A DNA stretch of 64,000 bases. It comes from Gemmatimonadota bacterium. GTDB lineage: Bacteria; Gemmatimonadota; Gemmatimonadetes; Gemmatimonadales; GWC2-71-9. Below the pieces are notes generated by a model. That model saw nothing but the letters and a program-made list of their open reading frames with translations, had not been told where the DNA came from and searched no databases. The stretch spans positions 164,884 through 228,883 of the forward strand of contig JANYLJ010000056.1 in NCBI GenBank assembly GCA_025357945.1, given 5' to 3'. The translations under genes were made by a program, and so were the position numbers. Positions 1 through 8,107 of this stretch are shown piece after piece. Every line of letters starts with the position of its first letter. Position 1 is the stretch's first letter.

Positions 1-2
1 GG

Positions 3-833
3 TGCCTTGCCGCGCTCGAATCCGAGCGCGGCGACCTGGAGCTCGAGGTGCTGGTGCCGGAGCGCTGCGGCACGGCCGTACGCGAGCAGGCGGCGACGCG
101 GTTTCCGTGGGCCACCCTGCTTCCGGTCCCCGCCGCCGCGACGATACCCGACATGCGGGCATTGGCGTTCGACCGGGCGACCGCTCCGTCGGTGGCGGTG
201 ATCGAGGACCATGTCATCGTGCCGCGGGGGTGGGCACGTGACTTGCTCCTCGCCAGGCGCACGGCTCGGGTGGTGGGAGGGGCGGTTTGCAACGCGGCCA
301 CCGAACGACTGGTGGACTGGGCGGCGTTCCTTTGCGAATACAGCCACCTGTTGCCGCCGCTCGAGGGCGGCGAGAGCAAGTGGCTCACCGGCAACAATGT
401 CGTGTACGACAGGGCATTGCTGGACCAGCATCGCGGCGCCACGCATTCCGGGCGGTGGGAGAACCACCTGCACCAGGTGCTGCGTGACGCCGGCATAACG
501 CTTACCTGTCGCCCCGAGATCGTGGTCGGTCACCGGAAGCACTACACCGTCGGAGAATACTTGGCGCAGCGGTTCCTGTACGCCCGCAGTTACGCCGGCG
601 CACGCGTCGCGGGGAGCAATCCCCTGCGACGCGCGCTGTATGGCGCAGCCGCATTCGCACTGCCGCCGATCCTGTTCTGGCGGACGGTGTCGCGCAGCCT
701 CGGGAAACAGGTTGGCCCGGCACTGGTGTGGCGTGCCATGCCGCTGATCGCGGTGTTCGTCTGCGCGTGGGCCGGCGGCGAGATCGTCGGCTACTGGTTT
801 GGCGCTGGCGATGCCATGAGCAAGGTTCGCTGA
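3..833 (+). CDS. Glycosyltransferase family 2 protein, 5' end outside the window
   Basis: This is the C-terminal 276 residues of a probable GT2 glycosyltransferase that would transfer a sugar onto a polysaccharide or lipid-linked acceptor at the inner face of the membrane. The reading frame is open from base 3, so the start lies upstream. Visible GT2 features are an acidic segment followed by a conserved proline and tryptophan (VIEDHVIVPRGWA) and the TGNNVVYDR segment typical of the acceptor side. Two hydrophobic stretches near residues 200-222 and 243-265 suggest membrane association. The stop overlaps the ATG of the next gene by one base, so it is the upstream member of an operon. The exact sugar specificity cannot be read from the sequence. 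Confidence 0.75.
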   Translation, partial: CLAALESERGDLELEVLVPERCGTAVREQAATRFPWATLLPVPAAATIPDMRALAFDRATAPSVAVIEDHVIVPRGWARDLLLARRTARVVGGAVCNAATERLVDWAAFLCEYSHLLPPLEGGESKWLTGNNVVYDRALLDQHRGATHSGRWENHLHQVLRDAGITLTCRPEIVVGHRKHYTVGEYLAQRFLYARSYAGARVAGSNPLRRALYGAAAFALPPILFWRTVSRSLGKQVGPALVWRAMPLIAVFVCAWAGGEIVGYWFGAGDAMSKVR

Positions 834-2323
834 TGGCTGCCGCCCGGCCAGCGCCTCGCGTGGTGGCGCCACTCCGCCCGGGAGATCGCATCGTCGTGGT
901 GGGCGCCGGGCCCGCCGGCCTCACCGCCGCGTTCCTGCTGGCCGAGGCGGGGTACGCCGTGACCGTGCTCGAAGCCGACAACATCGTCGGCGGCATCTCC
1001 CGCACGGCACAGTACAAGGGGTTCCGCTTCGACATTGGCGGCCACCGCTTCTTTACCAAGATCAAGCCGGTCGAGGATTTCTGGAACGAGATCCTCGGTG
1101 ACGATTTCATCAGCGTGCCGCGAATGTCGCGCATCCACTACGACGGCAAGTACTTCGACTATCCGCTCAAGGCGTACAACGCCCTCAGCGGACTCGGCAT
1201 CATCAACGCAGTGCGGATCCTGTGGAGCTATGTGCAGGCGCGCCTGCACCCGTCGGAACACGAAGACAACTTCGAGCAGTGGGTCACCAACCGATTCGGG
1301 CAACGGCTGTATCAGATCTTCTTCAAGACCTACACCGAAAAAGTGTGGGGAATTCCATGCACCGAAATCCGGGCCGAGTGGGCGGCGCAACGGATCCAGG
1401 GCCTGTCGCTGGCGCGGGCCATCCTCAACGCCACAGCGATCCAGCGCCGCAGCACCGCCATCAAGAGCCTGATCAACGAATTCCGTTATCCGCGGCTGGG
1501 GCCGGGCCAGATGTGGGAGGCGTGTCGCGACCGCATCGTCGCCATGGGCGGCGAGGTGCTCATGCAGCATTACGTGTCCGAGGTCACCTGCCGCGGCGAC
1601 CGCGTCACCGGTGTCGTGGCGAACACGCCCGAGGGCGCGCGGGTATTTGCCGCCGATCATGTGATTTCGACCACCGACGTGCGATCGCTGGTGCGTGCCT
1701 TGGCGCCGGCACCAGCGCCAGCGGTGCGCGCGGGTGCCGAGGGATTGCGATACCGTGATTTCCTGGTGGTCGCGCTGATCCTCGAGACGGAGCATCTTTT
1801 TCCCGACAACTGGATCTACATCCACACGCCCGGCGTGAGAGTGGGTCGCATCCAGAACTTCAACAACTGGAGCGCGGCGATGGTCCCCGAGCCAGGCCGC
1901 ACCTGCCTCGGCATGGAGTATTTCTGCTTCGAAGGAGATGGCCTCTGGGAATCGACCGACGCCCAACTGATCGAACTGGCGGCGGGCGAACTGGTGCAAC
2001 TCGGGTTGGCGCCCGCCGGGCTGGTGCGTGACGGCACCGTGATCCGGACGCCAAAGGCGTATCCGATCTACGACGCAGCCTATCGCGGCCACCTCGACGC
2101 GGTGCGCCTCGGTATCGATCCGATCGCGAACCTGCACACCGTCGGCCGCAACGGCATGCACAAATACAACAACCAGGATCATTCGATGCTCACGGCGATG
2201 ATGGCCGTGTGGAACATGCAGGGTGCCGGCCACGACATCTGGGAAGTCAACACCGACTTCGAGTATCACGAGGAGCAACGCCTGGAGCCACCGCAGCCAA
2301 CGCTTTCGGGGGCGGCAGCCTGA
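833..2323 (+). CDS. FAD/NAD(P)-dependent oxidoreductase of the amine-oxidase/HemY-like superfamily
   Basis: The 496-residue protein begins with a Rossmann dinucleotide motif, VVVGAGPAGLTAAFLL at about residues 21-36, followed by an acidic residue at the end of the second strand and a GHRFFTK segment. Both are usual in FAD proteins of the protoporphyrinogen-oxidase/UDP-galactopyranose-mutase-like group. Members of this group are common in exopolysaccharide clusters, where they are thought to oxidise or isomerise a sugar or carrier intermediate. Heme synthesis is unlikely here because all neighbours are glycosyltransferases. The ATG at 833 was chosen because it overlaps the preceding TGA; earlier in-frame GTG codons lie inside the upstream gene. 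The substrate is unknown. Confidence 0.8.
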   Translation: MAAARPAPRVVAPLRPGDRIVVVGAGPAGLTAAFLLAEAGYAVTVLEADNIVGGISRTAQYKGFRFDIGGHRFFTKIKPVEDFWNEILGDDFISVPRMSRIHYDGKYFDYPLKAYNALSGLGIINAVRILWSYVQARLHPSEHEDNFEQWVTNRFGQRLYQIFFKTYTEKVWGIPCTEIRAEWAAQRIQGLSLARAILNATAIQRRSTAIKSLINEFRYPRLGPGQMWEACRDRIVAMGGEVLMQHYVSEVTCRGDRVTGVVANTPEGARVFAADHVISTTDVRSLVRALAPAPAPAVRAGAEGLRYRDFLVVALILETEHLFPDNWIYIHTPGVRVGRIQNFNNWSAAMVPEPGRTCLGMEYFCFEGDGLWESTDAQLIELAAGELVQLGLAPAGLVRDGTVIRTPKAYPIYDAAYRGHLDAVRLGIDPIANLHTVGRNGMHKYNNQDHSMLTAMMAVWNMQGAGHDIWEVNTDFEYHEEQRLEPPQPTLSGAAA

Positions 2324-3498
2324 GCCTCCGCATCGGCGTCGATGCCACGTGCTGGGCCAACGGGCGCGGGTATGGCCGCTTTGCCCGCGAACTCATGCGG
2401 CACCTGGTCGTGGTGGCACCGCAGCACGAGTTCGTGTGCATCGGCGATCGCGCCGCCTTCGCGGCCCTGCAGCTGGACGCAGCGAACGTGCGCCAGGTCG
2501 AGGTCGACCAGGGTGCCGCGCCGACGGTGGCCGCCGCCGCGGACGGGTACCGGTCGCCTCGCGACATGTGGCGGCTGACGCGCGCCGTGAAGCGCGCGTC
2601 GCCCGATGTCTTCTTCTCGCCGTCGGTGTACAGCTACTTCCCGGTGCTTCCGGGCCCGCGAATCGTGGTCACCATTCATGACGCGATTGCCGAGCGCTTT
2701 CCCGAGCTCACCCTGCCGAGCGTGCGGGCGCGCCTGTTCTGGCGCCTCAAGGTGGGCCTGGCCCTGCGTCAGGCGCGCCTGGTGTTGACCGTGAGCGACT
2801 ATGCCGCGAGCGAGATCATGGCGGTCCACCGGATCCCGGCATCGCGCATCCGGGTAGCGGTCGAAGCGCCGGCAGCGGAATATTTTCCCACAACAGCCGC
2901 CGAGGCCGCGATGGCGGGCGCCGCGGCGGGAGTACCGGACGGCGTGGCGTGGTTCACCTATGTTGGCGGCTTCAGTCCCCACAAGCGGATCGACGTGATC
3001 CTGCGGGCGCATGCGGAACTGGCCCGCACCGAGCATCCGGCGCCGCACCTGCTGCTGGTGGGTCGCCAGAGTGGTGACGTGTTTCTCGGCGCGGGCGATG
3101 CGTTGCGGTCACTGATCGCCAACCTAGGCACCGGCACCCTGGTCCACTGGACCGGCTTCGTGCCGGATGAAACGCTCCGCGCGCTGCACACCGGAGCGGT
3201 GGCGTCGTTGTTGCCGTCGGAATGTGAAGGCTTCGGCCTGCCGGCGGTGGAAGCAGCCGCGTGTGGCACCCCGGTGATCGCGACGCTGGCCAGTCCGTTG
3301 CCGCAATTGCTTGCCGGGGGTGGCATCTTCGTACAACCGGGCGACATCGCTGGATTGGCGACGGCAATGCGGCAGTTGCTGCGCGACGTTGCCAGCCGGC
3401 GGACGATGGGAGCGGCCGCGCGGCGGGGTGCGTCAGCGCTGTCGTGGAACCGGACGGCCGATGCCACGCTCGCCGCACTCGAACAGGCCGCGGCGTGA
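2320..3498 (+). CDS. Glycosyltransferase family 4 (probable CTG start)
   Basis: The protein of about 392 residues is a GT-B fold GT4 transferase. The N-terminal strand reads RIGVDATCW, a TYVGGFSPHKR segment lies near residue 211, and the donor-binding SECEGFGLPAVEAAACGTPV segment with its E-x7-E pair is near residue 300. It would use a nucleotide-sugar donor to extend the polysaccharide. No ATG, GTG or TTG lies at a sensible place. The only codon giving the expected N-terminus is CTG at 2320, which overlaps the TGA of the preceding gene (CTGA). The other in-frame option starts at 2209, more than 100 bases inside the upstream gene. The function class is secure; the start is inferred. Confidence 0.82.
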   Translation: MSLRIGVDATCWANGRGYGRFARELMRHLVVVAPQHEFVCIGDRAAFAALQLDAANVRQVEVDQGAAPTVAAAADGYRSPRDMWRLTRAVKRASPDVFFSPSVYSYFPVLPGPRIVVTIHDAIAERFPELTLPSVRARLFWRLKVGLALRQARLVLTVSDYAASEIMAVHRIPASRIRVAVEAPAAEYFPTTAAEAAMAGAAAGVPDGVAWFTYVGGFSPHKRIDVILRAHAELARTEHPAPHLLLVGRQSGDVFLGAGDALRSLIANLGTGTLVHWTGFVPDETLRALHTGAVASLLPSECEGFGLPAVEAAACGTPVIATLASPLPQLLAGGGIFVQPGDIAGLATAMRQLLRDVASRRTMGAAARRGASALSWNRTADATLAALEQAAA

Positions 3499-4763
3499 TC
3501 GGGCTCCGCATCTGCATGCTCACCACCTTCTATCCGCCGTACTCGTTTGGCGGCGATGCGATCGACGTGCAGCGATTGTCGCAGGCGCTGGTACGCCGCG
3601 GTCACGACGTGACAGTCGTGCACGACACCGACGCGTTCCGGGCGCTGCACCGTGGCCCGATCGCGGAGCGCCCGGAGCAGGATGATGACCATGGCGTGAA
3701 GGTGATCCGGTTGCACAGTCGTGCCGGGGCGCTCTCGCCCCTGCTGGTACAGCAGCTCGGCCGGCCCGTCCTGCACGCCCGACGCTTGCGACGCTTGCTC
3801 GGCCCCGGGCAGTTCGATGTGGTCAACTTTCACAACGTGTCGTTGATCGGCGGGCCCGGGCTGCTGCATTATCCGCGTGATGCGGTCACGCTCTACATGG
3901 CGCACGAGCATTGGCTGGTGTGCCCGACGCATGTGCTCTGGCGGTTTCGCAAGGAACGGTGTGACCAACGGCATTGCCTGCGCTGCGTACTCTCATACCA
4001 TCGGCCGCCGCAACTCTGGCGCTATACCGGTGCGCTCGATCGTGCGATCGCGGGGGTCGACAGCGTCATCGCGATGAGCGAATTCAGCCGCGACAAGCAC
4101 CGCGAGTTCGGCTTGAAGCAGCCGATGGAAGTGTTACCATGTTTCGTTCCGGACGACGCGTCAGGCGACTCGGCCGTGGGCGATTCACCGCACCTGCGCC
4201 CGTTCGTCTTCTTCGCGGGACGCCTGGAAGTCATCAAGGGATTGGATGACGTGATTCCGGTTTTCCGGAACCTGCCCGACCTCGACCTGGTGATCGCCGG
4301 GGACGGCGAACACGCGGCGCACCTGCGCCGCATGGCGAGCGGGATGCCCAACGTTCACTTCCTGGGACGTCGTCCGCCGGAAACGCTGGCGCCATTCTAC
4401 CGCCACGCGCTGGCGTCGCTGGTGCCTTCGGTCGGCTACGAGACATTCGGCATGGTGGCGATCGAAGCGTTCGCGCAGGGGACGCCGGTCATCGCCCGCG
4501 GCATTGGTCCGTTTCCGGAAGTACTGCAGCGGTCCGGCGCTGGTGAACTCTTCAACCTGCCCGCCGAACTCGACGCCATACTCCGGCGCTTGCAACACGA
4601 CCCGGCGTATCGCGCGACGCTTGCTGCCGGGGCGCGACAGGCGGTTTGTCAGTACTGGAGCGAATCTGTCGTCGTACCCGCATATCTTGACATCGTGCGG
4701 CGCGCCGCCGCAAGGCGCGGCCGGACAGCGGTCAGTCAAGCCCTCGCGGATCAGGCGGCGTAA
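3495..4763 (+). CDS. Glycosyltransferase family 4 with an inserted cysteine cluster
   Basis: A GT-B glycosyltransferase of 422 residues begins RICMLTTFYPPYSFGGDA, a classic GT4 opening with a glycine-rich acceptor loop. The C-terminal donor domain carries GYETFGMVAIEAFAQGTPV near residue 315, with the conserved E-x7-E pattern. Between the domains lies a cluster Cys143, His146, Cys156, Cys161 and Cys164, which could bind a metal. Similar cysteine-rich inserts follow the HExW region in some GT4 enzymes of capsule clusters. GTG at 3495 overlaps the preceding TGA (GTGA). It sits between a GT4 gene and a deacetylase, so a role in chain assembly is likely; the sugar is unknown. Confidence 0.82.
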   Translation: MIGLRICMLTTFYPPYSFGGDAIDVQRLSQALVRRGHDVTVVHDTDAFRALHRGPIAERPEQDDDHGVKVIRLHSRAGALSPLLVQQLGRPVLHARRLRRLLGPGQFDVVNFHNVSLIGGPGLLHYPRDAVTLYMAHEHWLVCPTHVLWRFRKERCDQRHCLRCVLSYHRPPQLWRYTGALDRAIAGVDSVIAMSEFSRDKHREFGLKQPMEVLPCFVPDDASGDSAVGDSPHLRPFVFFAGRLEVIKGLDDVIPVFRNLPDLDLVIAGDGEHAAHLRRMASGMPNVHFLGRRPPETLAPFYRHALASLVPSVGYETFGMVAIEAFAQGTPVIARGIGPFPEVLQRSGAGELFNLPAELDAILRRLQHDPAYRATLAAGARQAVCQYWSESVVVPAYLDIVRRAAARRGRTAVSQALADQAA

Positions 4764-5494
4764 TGCGCGCGATCCTCACCTACCACTCGATCGATCGCTC
4801 CGGCTCGATCATCTCGGTGACGCCGGAAGCGTTCCGCGCGCACGTCGAGTGGCTGGCCACGGGAGCGGTGCGGGTCGTCTCGCTGACCCAACTGCTCGCG
4901 CTCGGCGACGAGGTGGACGCCGTGGCGCTCACCTTCGACGACGCGCTCGCGAGCGTGGCGACGGAAGCGGCACCGCTGCTCGCGGTGCATGGCTTCCCGG
5001 CCACCGTGTTCGTGGTGACGCGGCACGTCGGTGGCGATAACCGCTGGAATGGCGCGCTCGATCGCGGCATCCCGGTGCAGGCCGTGCTTGGCTGGGACGT
5101 GCTGGCGCGGCTGCAGACGCAGGGAATTGCCGTCGGCGGGCACACCCGTCATCACCGCCACCTGCACCACTGCGACCATGCTGAACTGATCGACGAACTC
5201 GCCGGCGGCGCCGACGACATCGCCAGGGCGTTGGGTGAGCGGCCCGACACGTTCGCCTACCCGTACGGCGACGTGGACGCGCGCGTGGCCCGGGCGGCGA
5301 GCGGGCAGTTTGCCATCTGCTGCACCACAGCATTCCAGCCGGTGCGCGCCGGCGACCGGCCAGAACTCATCCCGCGCCTCGATGCGTGGTACTTCCGTGA
5401 CGCTGCCCGACTCCAGCGCTGGGGCACCTGGACGTTTCGTCAATCGATTGCGGTGCGGGACACGCTGCGCCGTATCCGGCGGACCTTCCATTGA
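4763..5494 (+). CDS. Polysaccharide deacetylase (NodB homology domain)
   Basis: The 243-residue protein is a carbohydrate esterase family 4 member that would remove N- or O-acetyl groups from a polysaccharide. The three NodB motifs are visible: TFDD at residues 57-60 (catalytic base and metal aspartates), the metal-binding H127-x3-H131 pair in GGHTRHH, and FAYPYGD near residue 165. There is no obvious signal peptide, so it may act on a lipid-linked intermediate in the cytoplasm or be exported by an unrecognised route. The ATG overlaps the TAA of the preceding gene by one base. Its place among glycosyltransferases points to modification of the nascent polymer. Confidence 0.85.
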   Translation: MRAILTYHSIDRSGSIISVTPEAFRAHVEWLATGAVRVVSLTQLLALGDEVDAVALTFDDALASVATEAAPLLAVHGFPATVFVVTRHVGGDNRWNGALDRGIPVQAVLGWDVLARLQTQGIAVGGHTRHHRHLHHCDHAELIDELAGGADDIARALGERPDTFAYPYGDVDARVARAASGQFAICCTTAFQPVRAGDRPELIPRLDAWYFRDAARLQRWGTWTFRQSIAVRDTLRRIRRTFH

Positions 5495-6540
5495 GCGCCG
5501 CGCCGGAACTCTCGGTGATCGTACCCGCATATCGCGCGGTTCAGCTGCTTCCCGATACCCTCGCGGCACTCGTCGCGAGCGACCTGCCGCGGGACCGGTG
5601 GGAACTGATCGTGGTGGACGATGCCAGTGGCGACGACACCGGCGCCATTGCCGCACGGTGGGCCGACCGGGTGCTGATCCTCGACGGGCCGCCGGGAGGA
5701 CCGGGACGCGGCCGCAACGCCGGTGCCACGATCGCGACCGGCCGCTGGCTGGTGTTCGTCGACCAGGACGTGCGCGTGCATCGCGACACCCTGAGCCGGA
5801 TCGCCACCAACGCGGCGGAACAACCCGATCTCGTCGCCATGTTCGGCACGTACGATGCGCATCCCGCGGAACGCGGCGTGTTGTCGGAGTATCGCAACCT
5901 GCTCCATCGGCAGGTGCACTGCGCCGGTGCCGGGAACGCGGAAACCTTCTGGGCCGGTTGCGGCGCGGTGCGCCGCGATGCGTTCGAAGCGGTCAACGGC
6001 TTCGACGTGGTCCGCTTCCCGCGCGGACAGATCGAGGACATCGAACTCGGGTATCGCCTGCGCGACCGCGGTGGGCGGATCCTGCTCGACCCGAGCATCC
6101 AGGGCACTCACCTCAAGCGCTGGACGTTTGGCGTAATGCTGCGGACCGACCTTCGCGACCGCGGCATTCCCTGGATGCGGCTCCTGCTTGAACGCGGCCA
6201 CCGGAACGCAGCCGCGCTCAACACCGACCGCACCGAGCAGCTGAAGGTGGTGCTGGCGGCGGGGGCCGTGATGTTGCTGCTCGCCGCACTGCCGCTGCGG
6301 GATCCGCGACTGGCGATCGCCGGGCTGGCCGCCGTGGTGGCACTGCTCGTGAGCAACGCCCGGACATACGCCTGGTTTGCCCGGCAACGCAGCTGGGGGT
6401 TCGCCCTGCTGGTGATTCCGCTGAACCTGCTCTACTACGTCGGCAACGCCGTTGCGGCTGCGGCCGGGGTGTGGCAGCACCTGACTGCGGCTCGCTCGAC
6501 CGCGCGGCGCATGCAGCCGGAACGTGGCGCCGATGCGTGA
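5491..6540 (+). CDS. Glycosyltransferase family 2, membrane-anchored
   Basis: The N-terminal half of this 349-residue protein is a GT-A glycosyltransferase. It opens LSVIVPAYRA, has VVDDASGDDT for nucleotide binding near residue 40, VDQDVRV as the DxD-like metal site near residue 90, and an EDIELGYRL motif carrying the likely catalytic acidic residues. The C-terminal third has two or three hydrophobic helices (about residues 252-312), so it is probably a membrane-bound transferase using a lipid acceptor. The TTG start at 5491 overlaps the upstream TGA (TTGA). It is co-transcribed with the deacetylase and the following methyltransferase. Confidence 0.83.
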   Translation: MSAAPELSVIVPAYRAVQLLPDTLAALVASDLPRDRWELIVVDDASGDDTGAIAARWADRVLILDGPPGGPGRGRNAGATIATGRWLVFVDQDVRVHRDTLSRIATNAAEQPDLVAMFGTYDAHPAERGVLSEYRNLLHRQVHCAGAGNAETFWAGCGAVRRDAFEAVNGFDVVRFPRGQIEDIELGYRLRDRGGRILLDPSIQGTHLKRWTFGVMLRTDLRDRGIPWMRLLLERGHRNAAALNTDRTEQLKVVLAAGAVMLLLAALPLRDPRLAIAGLAAVVALLVSNARTYAWFARQRSWGFALLVIPLNLLYYVGNAVAAAAGVWQHLTAARSTARRMQPERGADA

Positions 6541-6558
6541 TACCGCCGGAATCCGTCT

Positions 6559-7347
6559 GTGACGGGGCCCCGGATCTTCGCGCCGGAATACTATGCCCGC
6601 ATGCGGGCACTCGAGAGCGGGTCGTGGTGGAACGCGGCCATGCGCGACACAGCAACACGCTGGCTCACCCGCGCGGCCTTGCCGGATCACGGCCTGATGC
6701 TCGATGTCGGCTGTGGTTCCGGCCAGACGATGACGTGGTTTGCCCGGCACTGGCCGGCGTGGCGAACGCTCGGCCTCGACGTGTCGCGGGACGGACTGCA
6801 CGCGGCACGACAGGGAGCCGACCACCGGGTCCTCGGCGCGTCGGCCACGGACCTGCCACTGCCCGACGGCACGGTCGACGCGATCATCACGCTCGATGTC
6901 CTGCAGCATCTCCCGTTGCATGGCGGTGACACGCAGGCGCTCGCGGAAATGCGGCGGGTGCTGAAACCGGGCGGCGTACTCCTGGTCCGGACCAACGCCC
7001 AGTCGTGGCCGCGCACCTCCGACGACGAACAGTATAACTTTCACAAGTATGCCACCGGCGAGTTGCGGGGCAAGCTGGCTGCGGCGGGGTTCGTGGTGCA
7101 CCGACTCGGCAGTCTCAACGCGTTGCTTGGACTGGCCGAGATTCCTCGCGAGCTGCGGGTCCGGCGCGTGGTGGGTACCGGATACGCCGGGCTGTTGGCG
7201 AAGGCACCGCGTCCCGACCCGCTCTGGCGGATCAAGCACGGCTGGCTTCGACTGGAAGGAAGCCTGGTGGGCGCCGGGTTGTCGCTGCCGTTGGGCCGCA
7301 CGATTCTCGCCCTCGCTCACGCCGATGCGAAAGGTGGCCAGCAGTGA
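6559..7347 (+). CDS. Class I SAM-dependent methyltransferase
   Basis: The protein of 262 residues has the SAM-binding motif MLDVGCGSGQT at about residues 47-57, an acidic motif II (LGLDVS) and the motif IV region ITLDVLQHLP, followed by LKPGGVLLVR. This is the Methyltransf_11 pattern. In a polysaccharide cluster it most likely methylates a sugar hydroxyl or a lipid carrier; nothing in the sequence identifies the acceptor. The GTG start at 6559 is 18 bases after the previous stop. The stop overlaps the next gene's GTG (GTGA), so both are probably translated together. Confidence 0.8.
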   Translation: MTGPRIFAPEYYARMRALESGSWWNAAMRDTATRWLTRAALPDHGLMLDVGCGSGQTMTWFARHWPAWRTLGLDVSRDGLHAARQGADHRVLGASATDLPLPDGTVDAIITLDVLQHLPLHGGDTQALAEMRRVLKPGGVLLVRTNAQSWPRTSDDEQYNFHKYATGELRGKLAAAGFVVHRLGSLNALLGLAEIPRELRVRRVVGTGYAGLLAKAPRPDPLWRIKHGWLRLEGSLVGAGLSLPLGRTILALAHADAKGGQQ

Positions 7348-7709
7348 ACCAAGCCCTGTCGTCGTCCGACGCCGCCGAAGCGATCATGTTCGCCTTCGCG
7401 CCGCTGCACAAGCGCGCGATGGGAACGGCGCTGGGCATCGCGGCGGCGATCGCCGTGTTCGTTGCGACGGCGATCCCGCTGCTGCGGGGTGGCCAGCACA
7501 TCCCGCTCGACCTGCTGGCGGCGTATTTCCGCGGCTACAGCGAGTCGTGGCGCGGCGCCGTGATCGGTGCCGCCTGGGCAGGATTCGTCGGCTTCGTGTT
7601 CGGATGGTTTCTCGCCTTCAGCAGCAACTTTGTGCTTGCCGTCCGCCTGCTCACCTTGCGGGCGCGGGCCGAGTACGCGCAGACCCGCGACTTCCTGGAT
7701 CACATATGA
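7344..7709 (+). CDS. Small two-helix membrane protein, paralogue of the next gene
   Basis: No named family was recognised for this 121-residue protein. It has two hydrophobic helices at about residues 26-47 and 72-92, separated by a conserved stretch GGQHIPLDLLAAYFRGY. The following gene has GGENVGQHLRLLAVYFPGY in the same place, so the two are divergent paralogues. The topology suggests a small inner-membrane protein with the conserved loop on one side. GTG at 7344 overlaps the methyltransferase stop. A role tied to the polysaccharide genes is only an inference from position. Confidence 0.65.
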   Translation: MNQALSSSDAAEAIMFAFAPLHKRAMGTALGIAAAIAVFVATAIPLLRGGQHIPLDLLAAYFRGYSESWRGAVIGAAWAGFVGFVFGWFLAFSSNFVLAVRLLTLRARAEYAQTRDFLDHI

Positions 7710-7737
7710 CGGCGCGACGTCCTTCATGGAGCGAACC

Positions 7738-8046
7738 ATGTCCCAACTGACGCCGGACGAAACTCGCGAGCTGCGGCGCGCGATTCGCCGCCTCAACGCA
7801 CAGGCATGGGGCGTCTCGTTCGGCGTCCTGTTCGGATTTACGCTGTTCCTCGCCACCATCATCCTGGTGGTCAAGGGCGGCGAGAACGTGGGACAGCACC
7901 TGCGGCTGCTGGCGGTGTACTTCCCCGGCTATCGCGTCACCACGGCCGGCGCGTTCGTGGGATTCATCTACGCCTTCGTGGTTGGCTACGCATTCGGCAA
8001 GCTGGTGGGCTTCGTTTACAATCGCATCGCAGGCCCGACCGCCTGA
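7738..8046 (+). CDS. Small two-helix membrane protein (family with a third, broken copy downstream)
   Basis: This 102-residue protein has a charged amphipathic N-terminus (residues 1-23), a hydrophobic helix at 25-45, the loop GGENVGQHLRLLAVYFPGYR, and a second helix at about 70-94 containing GFIYAFVVGYAFGKLVG. The ATG at 7738 is preceded at six bases by GGAG; another ATG at 7726 is less well placed. It is a paralogue of the gene just upstream, and a nearly identical but interrupted copy lies at 9626-9819 on the far side of the GMC oxidoreductase gene. Function is unknown. Confidence 0.65.
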   Translation: MSQLTPDETRELRRAIRRLNAQAWGVSFGVLFGFTLFLATIILVVKGGENVGQHLRLLAVYFPGYRVTTAGAFVGFIYAFVVGYAFGKLVGFVYNRIAGPTA

Positions 8047-8107
8047 GGCGGCGACGGGTAGCCGATCCGCTGCTGACACTCGCATGCAACTTCCGCCCCG
8101 ATCGGTC

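Noticed and set aside
791..2278. Long reverse-strand open frame across the FAD oxidoreductase gene
   Set aside because: It is a shadow frame caused by GC-rich third positions; it lacks protein motifs while the forward frame has clear FAD motifs.
5440..7320. Long reverse-strand frame across the GT2 and methyltransferase genes
   Set aside because: The forward frames carry GT2 and SAM motifs; the reverse frame has low-complexity Arg, Ala and Pro composition.
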